Source of the DNA: Wenzhouxiangella sediminis
Lineage (GTDB): Bacteria > Pseudomonadota > Gammaproteobacteria > Xanthomonadales > Wenzhouxiangellaceae
Length of the DNA stretch: 64,000 nt
Reading direction: 5' to 3'
Assembly (NCBI RefSeq): GCF_003410055.1
Contig: NZ_QUZK01000047.1
Span: 1-64,000, forward strand
Below, one piece after another: positions 35,358 to 44,782 of this stretch. A model generated the notes under the pieces. It was not told the origin of the DNA and searched no databases. It saw nothing but the letters and a program-made list of their open reading frames with translations. The position numbers and the translations under genes are program-made. Every line of letters begins with the position of its first letter. Positions within the stretch are counted from its first letter, which is position 1.

Positions 35358-35993
35358 TCAGAACATCAGGCGCAGGCCCGCCCGGGCGATGTTGGTGTCG
35401 AATTCATCGGTTTCGAGCTGCAGCGTCGCCGCGAACAGGCTGGAGAAGTGGTACGAGCCTTCCACGCTGAGCAGGTAGTCGCCGCTTCTGAAGCGCTCCT
35501 TGTCCCGATAGCTCAACATGGCGCGGCCTTCGAATCTGCCCCACAAGCGTGAGCGCACGCCAACGGACGCGCGGTAGTCCTGTTCATCGCGAAAACGCGC
35601 GCTTCGATCGTCGACACCCAGCTCGATGTTGAGATCCGTGCGTCGGCCGATCGGCAGGCGATAGCCCAGGTTGACGTTGACGAACTCGAGGCGGGTTGAG
35701 TTGACACGGCGGCGGACAAACTCCGAATCGGGATCGTCGGGGGTGGTCGGCACGAGAGCGAAAAGGTCGCGGCTGTATCGTTGCGCCCTGCCATCGACGT
35801 AGAACGAGTCGCCCAGTTGTACCGAGAAACCGGCCCAGTAGCCTTCGCGGTCCCAGTTGTCGAAGCTCTCGAAATCGTGAAAGCCGGCCCCGCCCTCGAT
35901 ATAGCTATAGGTGGGCGACTGGGCAAAGGCCAGTGCCGAAGCGGCCAGCAGCAAGAAGGTCAAGGCGCCTCGACCCAGGATGGAGGTGTTCAT
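35358..35993 (-). CDS. Small outer-membrane beta-barrel protein
   Basis: 211 residues with a signal peptide (LTFLLLAASALAFAQ) and alternating amphipathic strands (YWAGFSVQLGDSFYVDGRAQ, LEFVNVNLGYRLPIG, YLLSVEGSYHFSS). It ends in LRLMF; a terminal Phe is the usual outer-membrane assembly signal. Eight to ten strands are possible. Ligand and role unknown. Confidence 0.75.
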   Translation of the reverse strand: MNTSILGRGALTFLLLAASALAFAQSPTYSYIEGGAGFHDFESFDNWDREGYWAGFSVQLGDSFYVDGRAQRYSRDLFALVPTTPDDPDSEFVRRRVNSTRLEFVNVNLGYRLPIGRRTDLNIELGVDDRSARFRDEQDYRASVGVRSRLWGRFEGRAMLSYRDKERFRSGDYLLSVEGSYHFSSLFAATLQLETDEFDTNIARAGLRLMF

Positions 35994-36178
35994 GTGTTTC
36001 TCCCGCTTGTTTGATCAGGGCGAACGCAAGCCGCCCGCGAAGGGCAGATCGACGAACAACATGGAAACGGCGGAGAGAAACTCCCCCTTCAGCGTCCCCG
36101 GGCGCCAACCCGCTGAGGCATAGATTACCGCACTCGGGGCGTCGTCCGGGGATCAAATGTCGGGCCGGCGTGCGCCCA

Positions 36179-36206
36179 TTGCGCGCCGTAATACAATTGT
36201 TATACT
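36179..36206 (+). promoter_or_regulatory. Candidate promoter/operator of the AbrB-Doc pair
   Basis: TTGCGC (36179-36184) and TATACT (36201-36206) are separated by 16 bases. The perfect 8-bp palindrome ACAATTGT (36193-36200) sits in the spacer directly before the -10 and is a likely operator for the antitoxin, as in mazE-type autoregulation. Confidence 0.5.
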
Positions 36207-36235
36207 GGGTTGCCGATCAACCCGGAGCCCCGACC

Positions 36236-36463
36236 ATGACCCGCAAGCTCAAAGTTTCCGCCATCGGCAATTCCACCGGTGTGATCCTGCCCAAGGACGT
36301 GCTCGAGCGCCTGCGGGTGGGCCGCGGCGACGAATTGATGGTGCGCGAAACGCCCGACGGCATCGTGCTCAGCCCCTACGATCCCGAACTGGCCCGCCAG
36401 ATGGATGCGGCCGAGAAGATCATGCGAAAGCGGCGCAACCTGCTCAAGAAACTCGCGGAGTAG
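36236..36463 (+). CDS. AbrB/MazE-type antitoxin
   Basis: 75 residues. The swapped-hairpin AbrB domain (KLKVSAIGNSTGVILPKDVL, then LRVGRGDELMV) is followed by a basic helical tail (MRKRRNLLKKLAE) that probably wraps the toxin. It ends three bases before the Doc start. A mazE-type antitoxin paired with a Doc toxin instead of MazF is a known but less common arrangement. Confidence 0.88.
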   Translation: MTRKLKVSAIGNSTGVILPKDVLERLRVGRGDELMVRETPDGIVLSPYDPELARQMDAAEKIMRKRRNLLKKLAE

Positions 36464-36466
36464 GCG

Positions 36467-36886
36467 ATGACTGATCCGATCTGGCTCTCAAGCGATCTGA
36501 TCGAAGCGGTCCATGAACGTCAGCTCATCGAGCATGGCGGCGGAACCGGTGTCCGGGATCGCGGGATGCTGGAGTCCGCGCTTGCGCGTCCGCAGCAGTT
36601 GTACGCCTACGGTGAGGATGTCGATGTCGTTGCACTTGCAGCGAGCTACGCATTTGGCCTGAGCAGAAACCATCCTTTCGTCGACGGCAACAAGCGAACC
36701 GCCGCGGTCGCCTGCGAATTGTTCCTGGAACTCAACGGTCACCAGCTACTGGCGGAAGACAGCGAGCTGTATCCGGTGTTCATGGCGCTGGCGGCCGGTG
36801 AGATGGAAGAGGAAGGGCTCCTCGAATGGCTCCGTCACCACGCCCGCCCGAACCAGGTCAGCGAAGCGCCGGGCCGCTATGCCTGA
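36467..36886 (+). CDS. doc: Doc-type Fic toxin (death on curing)
   Basis: 139 residues. The Fic motif HPFVDGNKRT (69-78) matches Doc (HxFxDGNKR). The N terminus IWLSSDLIEAVHERQLIEHGG and GVRDRGMLESALARP are typical. Doc phosphorylates elongation factor EF-Tu and stops translation. GGAG lies in the end of the antitoxin gene, so expression is coupled. Confidence 0.9.
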   Translation: MTDPIWLSSDLIEAVHERQLIEHGGGTGVRDRGMLESALARPQQLYAYGEDVDVVALAASYAFGLSRNHPFVDGNKRTAAVACELFLELNGHQLLAEDSELYPVFMALAAGEMEEEGLLEWLRHHARPNQVSEAPGRYA

Positions 36887-36892
36887 ACCACC

Positions 36893-36914
36893 GTCCCGGC
36901 CCCCGAGCCGGGAC
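36893..36914. repeat. REP-like palindrome after the Doc gene
   Basis: GTCCCGGC / GCCGGGAC with loop CCCCGA, seven bases past the toxin stop; identical to the copy at 32728-32749. It is followed by CCTCCCC, as in the 44-kb copies. Confidence 0.7.
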
Positions 36915-37028
36915 CTCCCCGGAGCGCCCGCAGCGCCGAGAACGAGCGGGCTGCCCTGAAAGCTCCCGGATCGCCGCACCGCGGCGTCCGGGAAGACGCT
37001 CATCTTGTCGAACGAACGAACGAACCAG

Positions 37029-39110
37029 TCATTCGTCCTTCAGGTACTCCGCCAGCCACTCGTGCACTTCGTTCCAGAAGTGCCGGGCCTCCTTGCCCTT
37101 CATGATCCAGTGGTTGGCGTCGTGGAAGACCAGCAGGCGCGAGGGCACCTGCATGCGCTGCAGGTAGGTCCAGGCGGCGAGCGTCTGGTTGAGCGGCACG
37201 CGGTAGTCCTGCTCGCCGATGGTCAGCATGGTCGGCGTGGAGAACTCGGGCGCGTAGGTCGAGGGGCTCTGTTCGTCCCAGACCTCGCTGTCGCCCCAGG
37301 GCGGGCCGTCGTTCATGCGCTCGCGGTGGTAGATCACGTCGCTGGTGGCCCACTGGCCTTCCAGATCCACCAGGCCGGCGTGGCCGACCAGCGCGTCGAA
37401 GCGATTCGTCGTGGCCAGCAGCCAGTTGACCAGGTGGCCGCCGTAGCTTGCGCCCGTGGCGGCCTGGCGTTCGGGGTCGATGAAGTCGAAGCGCTCGGTG
37501 GCGATGTCGGCGGCTTCCACCAGCTCTTCTCCCGGCGTGGCCAGCGGGTCGCCCTCGATGTTGCGCGAGAACTCCGCGCCGTAGCCGACCGAACCGGTGT
37601 AGTCGGTCAGCAGCACCACGTAGCCCTCGCTGGCCAGCAGGTGCGGGCTCCAGCGCACGTGGTCGGCGTCCAGCGAGGAGCTGAACGGACCGCCGTGGAT
37701 GAACAGCACCAGCGGATACTGCTTGCTCTCGTCGAAGTCCGGCGGCAGCGCCAGCCAGTTGTGGATGCGCCGGCCCTTCGAGGAGGTGAACCAGAATTCG
37801 CGGAAGGCCGGGCGGTCCAGTCCTTCGAGCCGTTCGGCGTTGAAATCGGTCAGCGCGGCGTGGCGGCCGGTCTCGGCATTCACGCGCACGACTTCCACCG
37901 GCACCGCCGAGCTTTCCCAGTTGGCGACGATGAAGTTCCCGGCAGCCTGGACGCCCCCGTAGACGCCCCGGCTTTCGGCATCGAGCACGGTGATTTCGCT
38001 GCCGTCGGCGGCCATGGCGAACAGGCGCACCCGCCCCTGGTCGGCCGCGTCGAAGTATATCGTCTCGCCGTCGGCGGCGATGTCGAAGCCGCCCACCGAG
38101 CGGTCGAAGCCGGCGGTGAGTACGTCCAGTTCGCCGTCGATGCCCGAGCCGTTCCATTCGCCGCGCGCGATCTCGTTGTGGTTGTAGACCCAGTCGTTGA
38201 TCGGCTCGTAGTGGCAGTAGAGATAGTCACCGGCCGGGGAGAACTGCGCCCCGCCGCAGTTGAAGTCGCTGCCGTCGGTGATGCGATGCGGCTCGCCGCC
38301 TTCCAGCGGCACGCGGTAGAGATGGCGCTCGACGATCGAGTGCGCGGCCTCGTGCAGGTTCTCGGTGGCGGTGACCACCAGGGCGTCGCCTGACGGCGTC
38401 CAGGCGGCGTTCAGGCCGCCCTCGTAGCCGGGGCCGGAGACCAGCTCGGTGCCGAACAGCAGGTCGCGCGGCTCGGCCCCGGCCTCGGGGGCCTGCACGA
38501 ACAGCCGGGTCTGCTTGTCGTCGCGCCAGTGATCCCAGTCGCGCACGGGGAAATACTCGTAGCGCGAGACGTTGATGCCGTCGTCCTTCTCGGCCTTCTT
38601 GCGCTCGGCGTTGGCCTCGTCGCCTTCCAGCCCGGGCCAGACGCGGCTCTCGTAGGCGATCATCGAGCCGTCCGGGCTCCATTTCGGATTGGACGCGCCC
38701 GTGGACAGCTCGGTGACCTGCTGCGCCTCGCCGGGGCCGGTCATGTCCATCACGTAGATCTGGGCTTCGGCGTCTTCCTCTTCGCTGCGCTTGGCCGAAA
38801 ACGCGATCGCGCCGCCGTCGGGCCGCCAGTCCACGCCGGACTCGACCGAGGGCGTGGCGGTGAGCCGGCGCGGCGGTTCGGAGCCGTCGATGGTGACCAG
38901 CCACAGGTCGGAGACGTCTTCGTCCTCCTCGTAGGACGGTTCGGTCACCGACACCACGGCTCGCTCGCCGTCGGGGGCGACCACCGGCGCGCCGAGGCGC
39001 TTCATCAGCCAGACTTCCTCGTGGATGACGGGGCGAAGCTCGGTCTCCTGCGCGGCTAGGGGTCCGGCCAGCAACAGGGCAAGAGCGCAAACGAAAAGCT
39101 GCTTGAACAT
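37029..39110 (-). CDS. Secreted S9-family prolyl oligopeptidase/dipeptidyl peptidase
   Basis: 693 residues with signal peptide (LFVCALALLLAGPLAAQ). A seven-bladed propeller-like N-terminal part is followed by an alpha/beta-hydrolase domain. Catalytic Ser is in TGASYGGHLV, Asp in IGEQDYRVPLNQ and His in HDANHWI. The active site matches S9C acylaminoacyl-peptidase/DPP-like enzymes. It would cleave short peptides in the periplasm, as would the M24 and S46 enzymes in this window. Confidence 0.9.
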   Translation of the reverse strand: MFKQLFVCALALLLAGPLAAQETELRPVIHEEVWLMKRLGAPVVAPDGERAVVSVTEPSYEEDEDVSDLWLVTIDGSEPPRRLTATPSVESGVDWRPDGGAIAFSAKRSEEEDAEAQIYVMDMTGPGEAQQVTELSTGASNPKWSPDGSMIAYESRVWPGLEGDEANAERKKAEKDDGINVSRYEYFPVRDWDHWRDDKQTRLFVQAPEAGAEPRDLLFGTELVSGPGYEGGLNAAWTPSGDALVVTATENLHEAAHSIVERHLYRVPLEGGEPHRITDGSDFNCGGAQFSPAGDYLYCHYEPINDWVYNHNEIARGEWNGSGIDGELDVLTAGFDRSVGGFDIAADGETIYFDAADQGRVRLFAMAADGSEITVLDAESRGVYGGVQAAGNFIVANWESSAVPVEVVRVNAETGRHAALTDFNAERLEGLDRPAFREFWFTSSKGRRIHNWLALPPDFDESKQYPLVLFIHGGPFSSSLDADHVRWSPHLLASEGYVVLLTDYTGSVGYGAEFSRNIEGDPLATPGEELVEAADIATERFDFIDPERQAATGASYGGHLVNWLLATTNRFDALVGHAGLVDLEGQWATSDVIYHRERMNDGPPWGDSEVWDEQSPSTYAPEFSTPTMLTIGEQDYRVPLNQTLAAWTYLQRMQVPSRLLVFHDANHWIMKGKEARHFWNEVHEWLAEYLKDE

Positions 39111-39184
39111 CGGTTTCTCCGGGATTTTCCTTCGCCCAATGATAAATGCCCGCCGGTTAAGCGCGGCGAGGCGGCGCGCGGGCC

Positions 39185-41353
39185 TCAGTCGGATGCCGGG
39201 TCGAACAGCCCGGGCTCGGGCCGGAAGGCGGCGATCTCGGCGGCCGGCATCGGTCGGGCCAGCAGGAAGCCCTGCACCAGGTCGCAGCCGTTGTCGCGCA
39301 GGAGTTCGAGCTGCTCGCGCGATTCCACGCCCTCGGCGATCACCCGCATGCCCACCGAATGCGCCATGGCGATGATGGCCGAGCTCAGCGCCAGGTCGTC
39401 CGGGTCGGACAGGATGTCGGCAACGAAGCTGCGGTCGATCTTCACGCCCGAAACGCGCAGCTGGCGCAGGTGGTTCAGGCCCGAGAAGCCGGTACCGAAG
39501 TCGTCGAGCCAGACATTGATGTCGCGCTGGCGCAGCGCCAGCAGGGTCTCGGCCGCCAGGTCCCGGTCGTGCAGCAGGCTCGACTCGGTCAGTTCGAGGC
39601 TCAGGCAGGCGGCGGGCAGTCCGCTTTCGGCCAGGGATTGCTCCACCAGGTGCACCAGGTCGCGCCGCAGCAACTGCCGGCCGGAAATGTTGACGCCCAC
39701 GCGCAGGCCCGGGCAGCTTTCCTGCCAGGCCGCGGCGTCGTGACACGCCCGCGCCAGCACGAAGCGCCCCAGTTCGTCGATCAGGGTGCTCGACTCGGCC
39801 ACGGCGATGAAACGGTCCGGCTCGACCTGGCCGAGCTCGGGGTGGTGCCAGCGCAGCAGGGCCTCGGCGCCGACGACCCGGCCGCTGTCCAGCGCCACGA
39901 TGGGCTGGTAGTTCAGGTCCACTTCGCCGCGCTCGAGCGATTCGCGCAGCAATTGTTCGAGCCGGAGGTTCTCCTCGGCGGCCGCCCGCAGGTGGTCGCG
40001 GTAGAAGAACAGGCCGTTCTTGCCCTCGAGCTTGGCCTGGTACATGGCCAGGTCCCCGCACTTGAGCAGTTGGCGGGCCGAGCGGGCGTCGTCGGGGAAG
40101 CTCGACACCCCGATGCTCGCGCTCAGGAAGAGCTGGCGGTCGCCCACCTGGAACGCCTCGCCCAGGCTCGAGAGGATGCTGCGCGCCAGGGTGGTGCAGC
40201 GTTCCTTGATGTCACCGCCGGTGAGCAGGGCCACGAACTCGTCGCCGCCCAGGCGGGCGATGACGGGCCGCTCGGCTTCCGAATGGCCGGCGAAGGCCGC
40301 CACCCGGTCCTGCAGGCGCCGGGCGAACTCGGTCAGCACGAGATCGCCGGCATCGTGGCCGAGCGTGTCGTTGATGCGCTTGAAGTCGTCGAGGTCGATG
40401 AACAACAGGCCCAGGCCGGTCAGTTCGTGATCCTGGTCGCCGACGGCCTGGTCGAGCAGTTCGCGGAACATCAGGCGGTTGGGCAGGCCGGTCAGCGCGT
40501 CCTGGTAGGCCAGGCGCCGGATCTCGCGGTCGTGGTCGCGCAGGGACAGCGCCATACGGTTGAACGACTGGACCAGCTTGCCCAGCTCGTCGCCGCGCGG
40601 GTTGGGCCCTTCGACCGGCTCGAACTGCCCGTGCTCGATGCGGTCGGCCGCCGCAGCCAGCGCCCGGATGGGCCTCAGCAGGCCGCGGGCGATCAGCCAG
40701 GCCGCGCCGGCCGCGCCCAGCACCAGGATGCTGAAGGCGACGAACAGCCAGTGCATCTGCGACTCGAAACGTCCGCGCAGGCGCTGGGTCAGCTCGGCCT
40801 GTTCGCGCGTCACCGCCGCGTCCGCCGCACCCCGCGACAGGCCCAGGCGCACGCCGCCCAGCGGCACGCTGCCGAGCATTAGGGTTCGACTGAGATCCAG
40901 GCGGTGCTCGCTCCACAGCGCCAGCGGCCGGTCTTCCGGCCGGCCGACGGCGGCGATGACGGTATCGGCCAGCGGATCGTCCATGCGCTCGCCGAAGCGC
41001 TCCAGCACCCGCTTTCCGTCGTGGATCAGCCGGCCCTCCAGGTCGAAGACCTGCACGTATTCCACGTCGTCGCGGGCCAGTACCGGCGCCAGCGCCGAGC
41101 GCAGCCCCGAGAAATCGTAGAAATACATCAGGTTGGGCAGTTCCTCGGCCAGGTGCTCGAGGGTGACCTCGCCGCGCAGCTGCAGGTCGGACAGCGCATT
41201 GTCGAGAATCGCCCGGCTGCTCTGTTCGACCAGCGCCTCGTTGTTGCGCGTGCCGGTCACCCACAGCAGGGCCAGGGCACCGAGCAGGGCCACGGCGGCC
41301 AGCAGCACCGAAATGCCCAGCTTGGTGCCCAGCCCCGGGGACGGGCGTTTCAC
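39185..41353 (-). CDS. Membrane GGDEF-EAL protein with HAMP domain
   Basis: 722 residues. Transmembrane segment (about 12-32), periplasmic domain (35-205), second TM (about 205-225), HAMP, GGDEF domain with [12 protein letters not shown] and EAL domain with [18 protein letters not shown] and IAEGVES. Both catalytic motifs look intact, so the protein may make or degrade c-di-GMP. The GGDEF lacks an RxxD inhibition site five residues upstream (AERP is present instead). It overlaps the upstream PhnD-like gene by four bases, so a periplasmic binding protein may feed it its signal. Confidence 0.92.
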   Translation of the reverse strand: MKRPSPGLGTKLGISVLLAAVALLGALALLWVTGTRNNEALVEQSSRAILDNALSDLQLRGEVTLEHLAEELPNLMYFYDFSGLRSALAPVLARDDVEYVQVFDLEGRLIHDGKRVLERFGERMDDPLADTVIAAVGRPEDRPLALWSEHRLDLSRTLMLGSVPLGGVRLGLSRGAADAAVTREQAELTQRLRGRFESQMHWLFVAFSILVLGAAGAAWLIARGLLRPIRALAAAADRIEHGQFEPVEGPNPRGDELGKLVQSFNRMALSLRDHDREIRRLAYQDALTGLPNRLMFRELLDQAVGDQDHELTGLGLLFIDLDDFKRINDTLGHDAGDLVLTEFARRLQDRVAAFAGHSEAERPVIARLGGDEFVALLTGGDIKERCTTLARSILSSLGEAFQVGDRQLFLSASIGVSSFPDDARSARQLLKCGDLAMYQAKLEGKNGLFFYRDHLRAAAEENLRLEQLLRESLERGEVDLNYQPIVALDSGRVVGAEALLRWHHPELGQVEPDRFIAVAESSTLIDELGRFVLARACHDAAAWQESCPGLRVGVNISGRQLLRRDLVHLVEQSLAESGLPAACLSLELTESSLLHDRDLAAETLLALRQRDINVWLDDFGTGFSGLNHLRQLRVSGVKIDRSFVADILSDPDDLALSSAIIAMAHSVGMRVIAEGVESREQLELLRDNGCDLVQGFLLARPMPAAEIAAFRPEPGLFDPASD

Positions 41354-42267
41354 TGCAGCTCCCGGCGCACGCGCTCGACCAGCGGGCCCAACGCCTCGAG
41401 CTGGCGCGCGACCTCGGGCGTGAAGGGGGTGAAGCGGTCGGTGCGGAAGAAGCTGTTCAGGGCCGCGTCGGCGTCCGGGTCCGAGCCGGCGGCCAGCAGC
41501 AGTTCGAGCAGGCGTTCGCGAATCGGCTCGGCCAGGTCGGTGCGCACCAACTCGAGCGCGCGCGGGTAATCCGGACTGCGACCGATGACATGCAGGTCGG
41601 CGCTGTAGTTGGCCACCGGACGGATGAGATAGTCGTAGTCCTGGTTGCTGATCGTGGCCACGTCGACCAGGCGTTGGTGCACCCAGGCCACCGAGTTGGC
41701 CTCTTCGCCGGTGAAGGCATAGCCCACGCGGTCGGAGGGCGCGGCATCCAGCGGCGAGAGCAACCCGGCCAGCGACAGGCCGCGCTCGAGCAGCACGCCG
41801 GCCGGCACCAGGTAGGCGCTGGTGGAATTGGGATGCTGGAAGGCGATGGTATGGCCCGGCAGGTCGTCGAGCGAGTCGATGCCGCTGTCGCGCCGGGCCA
41901 CGAACACCGAGTAATAACGCTGCTCGCCACCGCGCCAGCTCAGCGCCAGCGGCTCGGCGCCGCCGCGCTCCATCAGGCCCATCGCCGCGCCCGCCGTTTC
42001 GGTGACCCAGTCGACCTGGCCCTGGCGAAGGTAGCTGGCCATGGCCGCCGTGTCGGGCGCCATCAGCACCCGCCCCTCGCTAATGCCCAGGTCGCCCATG
42101 TTCGCGACCACGTAGTCGAGCAGCGGCTTGAGCCGGTCGTAATGGGCGGCCGGGTTGTCGCTGACGCGCCCGAGCACCAGCACGTCGCCCTGCGCGCGCA
42201 CCATTCCTGAGCCGGACAACAGCACGACGATCAGGAAGGCGCGGGCGAGCAGACCGGCAATCGACAT
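41350..42267 (-). CDS. Periplasmic PhnD-like substrate-binding protein
   Basis: 305 residues with a signal peptide ([20 protein letters not shown]). The pattern ([20 protein letters not shown], then [23 protein letters not shown]) matches the PhnD/SsuA/ThiY-like periplasmic binding family (phosphonate/phosphite type). No permease or ATPase gene is nearby; it overlaps a GGDEF-EAL gene. This suggests a sensing rather than transport role (inference). Ligand unknown. Confidence 0.85.
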   Translation of the reverse strand: MSIAGLLARAFLIVVLLSGSGMVRAQGDVLVLGRVSDNPAAHYDRLKPLLDYVVANMGDLGISEGRVLMAPDTAAMASYLRQGQVDWVTETAGAAMGLMERGGAEPLALSWRGGEQRYYSVFVARRDSGIDSLDDLPGHTIAFQHPNSTSAYLVPAGVLLERGLSLAGLLSPLDAAPSDRVGYAFTGEEANSVAWVHQRLVDVATISNQDYDYLIRPVANYSADLHVIGRSPDYPRALELVRTDLAEPIRERLLELLLAAGSDPDADAALNSFFRTDRFTPFTPEVARQLEALGPLVERVRRELQ

Positions 42268-42392
42268 TTTCCAGGGACCCCTTGGGCATCGGAACGGGCC
42301 CCGCGGGCGCGGCGCGCCGGGCGGGAAACGTCCCCTTCCCGGCGATTATAGCTTCACGGTCCGGCCAATTCGACGCCCCGGAAAAGCCCCTT

Positions 42393-43091
42393 CTAGCGGT
42401 CCTGCGGCGGTGTGGGCAGCACCATCAGTTCGTGCACGTCCACGTGCGGCGGCTGGCTCAGCGCGAACATCACCGTGCGGGCGACGTCCGCGGCCTCGAG
42501 TGCGTCGGGCACCGGCTTGTCGAAGAACGGCGTGTCGACCATGCCCGGCTCGATCAGGGTCACGCGCACGCCCGTGCCTTCCAGCTCGGCGCGCAGGCCG
42601 TAGCCGATGGCCGAAACGGCCCACTTGGTCGCCGAGTACATCGAACCGGCCAGGGTGCGCCGGCCGGCCACCGAGCCGGTCAGCAGCACGTGGCCCTTGC
42701 GCTTTTTCACCTCGTCGAGCGAGGCGCGCAGCGTGTAGGCCGCGCCCAGGATGTTGACGTCAACCATCTCCTTCCAGTCGTCGACCGAGCCGCCGGCGAA
42801 ACCGGCGGGCCGCCCGCCGACCCCGGCATTGGCGAAGACCGCGTCGATGCGGCCGTAGTGATCGATCACCGCCTGCACCATGCGCTTCTGATCCTCGAAA
42901 TCGGTGACGTCGCAGGCCACGGAGAAAGCGCGATCGCTGCCCAGCTCGTCGACCAGGGCCTCGAGCTTGTCCTTCGAACGCGCGGCCAGGGCCAGGCGGT
43001 AGCCTTCCTTCGCGGCCTGCCGCGCGGTTTCGGCGCCGATGCCGCTGGAGGCGCCGGTGATCAGCAGGACTCTGTCGTGTTGTTCGCTCAT
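42393..43091 (-). CDS. Short-chain dehydrogenase/reductase
   Basis: 232 residues. TGASSGIG (12-19), ANAGVGG, Ser in LTGSVAGRR and YSATKWA (catalytic Tyr and Lys) are present. The C terminus VDVHELMVLPTPPQDR is typical of the YdfG-like/3-hydroxy acid dehydrogenase-type SDRs. The start codon at 43091 was chosen over an upstream frame without family sequence. Substrate unknown. Confidence 0.9.
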   Translation of the reverse strand: MSEQHDRVLLITGASSGIGAETARQAAKEGYRLALAARSKDKLEALVDELGSDRAFSVACDVTDFEDQKRMVQAVIDHYGRIDAVFANAGVGGRPAGFAGGSVDDWKEMVDVNILGAAYTLRASLDEVKKRKGHVLLTGSVAGRRTLAGSMYSATKWAVSAIGYGLRAELEGTGVRVTLIEPGMVDTPFFDKPVPDALEAADVARTVMFALSQPPHVDVHELMVLPTPPQDR

Positions 43092-43148
43092 GGTGGTTCC
43101 GTGGTTATGAATTGCGTGCACCCTAGCACCCGCATCGGAAAATCCGGC

Positions 43149-43646
43149 TCAACGAAACCGACCAGCCGCCCGCTCGAGCTCATCCCGCCTCGACAGCAGA
43201 GCGCGACGCTGCCGATGCGCGCGCAGCAGCAGGGCGACGGCGATGGCCAGCATCACCAGCCCCAAGCCGCCGGCCAGCCAGGCGGCGTTCGATTCGGTCA
43301 TCACGGCCGCCGTCAGCGTGGCCGCGGCGAACAGCCCGCTGAAGGTGGTGGCCAGCGTGCCCGCGACCACGCGGTGGGCATGCATCAGCGGCCGGCGGAA
43401 CAGGGCCCAGGCCGAATAGCCCACCCAGCAGGCCGCGATGGCGACCAGCACGCCGAAGGCGGTCTGGGTGCGAAGCAGCAGGGCCGGCTCGGTGATCAGC
43501 AGCGCTGCCACCAGCACACCCATGCCGGCGGCGAAGACCATCAGCAGCACGTGGGCGTAGCGCCCGGTGGGCGACAGGCTTCGCTCGGTCAGTTCCATGA
43601 GCTGGCGGTGGAGGTCGTTGGGGCGATAGTCGGTTGACGTGCTCAT
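43149..43646 (-). CDS. Four-helix membrane protein coupled to the ECF sigma gene
   Basis: 165 residues with four membrane helices (YAHVLLMVFAAGMGVLVAAL, TAFGVLVAIAACWVGYSAWA, VVAGTLATTFSGLFAAATL, AWLAGGLGLVMLAIAVALLL) and charged ends. Its ATG overlaps the ECF sigma stop (ATGA), so it is translated with the sigma factor. It has no zinc anti-sigma motif (HxxxCxxC), so a regulatory role over the sigma is only a guess from position. Confidence 0.78.
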   Translation of the reverse strand: MSTSTDYRPNDLHRQLMELTERSLSPTGRYAHVLLMVFAAGMGVLVAALLITEPALLLRTQTAFGVLVAIAACWVGYSAWALFRRPLMHAHRVVAGTLATTFSGLFAAATLTAAVMTESNAAWLAGGLGLVMLAIAVALLLRAHRQRRALLSRRDELERAAGRFR

Positions 43647-44215
43647 GGCGAATCTCCAGTGCCCCGCGGGGCGTCGTTGGTTTCGAGAACGGCCCGTAGC
43701 CGGGTGCGGGCGCGGTGCAGGCGCGACTTGACAGTGCCGAGTGGCACGGCCGTTATTTCGGCCATTTCGGCCAGGCTCAGTTGTTCCAGGTAGAACAGCA
43801 CCACGGCTTCGCGCTCGGGCGGGGCCAGTGCCGCCAGCCCGTGCTCGATCTGGTCGCGGCGCAGGTGTTCGGCCTGCAGGTCGGCGTCGTCGACCAGTAC
43901 CTCGATGGGCGCGTGCGCCGGCTCGGCGTAGCGCAGCCGCAGCCGGTCGATCAGCACGCGGTGGGCGATGCCGAACAGCCAGGAGCGCAACCGGGCGGGA
44001 TCGCGCAGGCCCGGCATTCCCCGAAGAATGCGCAACCAGGTGTCCTGCACCAGGTCATCGGCCTCCGATTCGCTGTTGGCCACGCGCCGCACGTAGCCGC
44101 GCAGGCGATCGGCATAGCGCTCGATCAACTCGTCGAAGGCCGAGCGCTCGCCGAGCTGGCAGCGGATGGCCAGCAGTTCGTCACGTCGTGCCTGTTCGTT
44201 CCGGTTGTCGTTCAA
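43643..44215 (-). CDS. ECF sigma factor
   Basis: About 190 residues. Region 2 (AFDELIERYADRLRGYVRR, SEADDLVQDTWLRILRGM) and region 4 (LPPEREAVVLFYLEQLSLAE-like, EITAVPLGTVKSRLHRARTR) are clear. The open frame has no ATG for a long way upstream; TTG at 44215 (MNDNRNEQARRDELLAIR) is the best start by family length, but the ribosome site is poor. A TTG about nine codons upstream is an alternative. It is followed by the coupled membrane protein gene. Confidence 0.85.
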   Translation of the reverse strand: MNDNRNEQARRDELLAIRCQLGERSAFDELIERYADRLRGYVRRVANSESEADDLVQDTWLRILRGMPGLRDPARLRSWLFGIAHRVLIDRLRLRYAEPAHAPIEVLVDDADLQAEHLRRDQIEHGLAALAPPEREAVVLFYLEQLSLAEMAEITAVPLGTVKSRLHRARTRLRAVLETNDAPRGTGDSP

Positions 44216-44356
44216 GGGCTTTTTCCCGGGTGTCCTGACCAAGGTAGTCGCAAGAGCACCCAAAAGGTTCGCGCAGCCGAAAAACCGATGCCGAGCCCCA
44301 CCCCACGGCAAAAGCCTGAACCAGATTCCAGGCCCGCACCCCGATCCCGGATTCTT

Positions 44357-44730
44357 TCCGGAACCCCGAACCGACGCACAGCGTCGTCCCGGAACCCGAT
44401 CCGGGACCTCCCCGCCGAAGACGCCGACCGATGGAAGGCCCCGGCTCAAGGCCGGGGCGACGATGTGGTTATCTTTTCCTGAACACTGAACACTGAACAC
44501 TGAACACTGAACCCTGAAACCTGAAACCCAACCCAACGCGGCGCAGCCGCCCCGCACCACCCAAACGCCCCACCTGCCTCCGGAACCCCGAACCGACGCA
44601 CAGCGTCGTCCCGGACCCCGATCCGGGACCTCCCCACCGAAGACGCCGACCGATGGAAGGCCCCGGCTCAAGGCCGGGGCGACGATGCAGTTGTCTTTTC
44701 CTGAAACCTGAACACTGAACCCTGCAACCT
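44357..44730. repeat. Duplicated block with REP-like palindromes and a TGAACAC tract
   Basis: The block CCGGAACCCCGAACCGACGC... at 44358 recurs at 44580 with few differences (offset 222, ~150 bases). Each copy holds the GTCCCGGA...TCCGGGAC palindrome (44386-44407 and 44608-44629), the CCCCGGC-TCAAG-GCCGGGG palindrome (44439-44457 and 44661-44679) and ends in CTGAACACTGAACC-type 7-bp tandem units (44478-44526 in copy 1). Copy 2 ends near 44730, close to the S46 peptidase start. No gene is in the 567-base gap 44216-44782. Confidence 0.85.
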
Positions 44731-44782
44731 GTCTTCCTTTAACATTGCCCGTTTCGAAAGCCCCAAGCACCGGAGCAACTCC

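Noticed and set aside
44358-44730. CRISPR-like appearance of repeated palindromes
   Set aside because: Only two copies, unit ~150 bp with no spacers of constant length, and no cas genes nearby.
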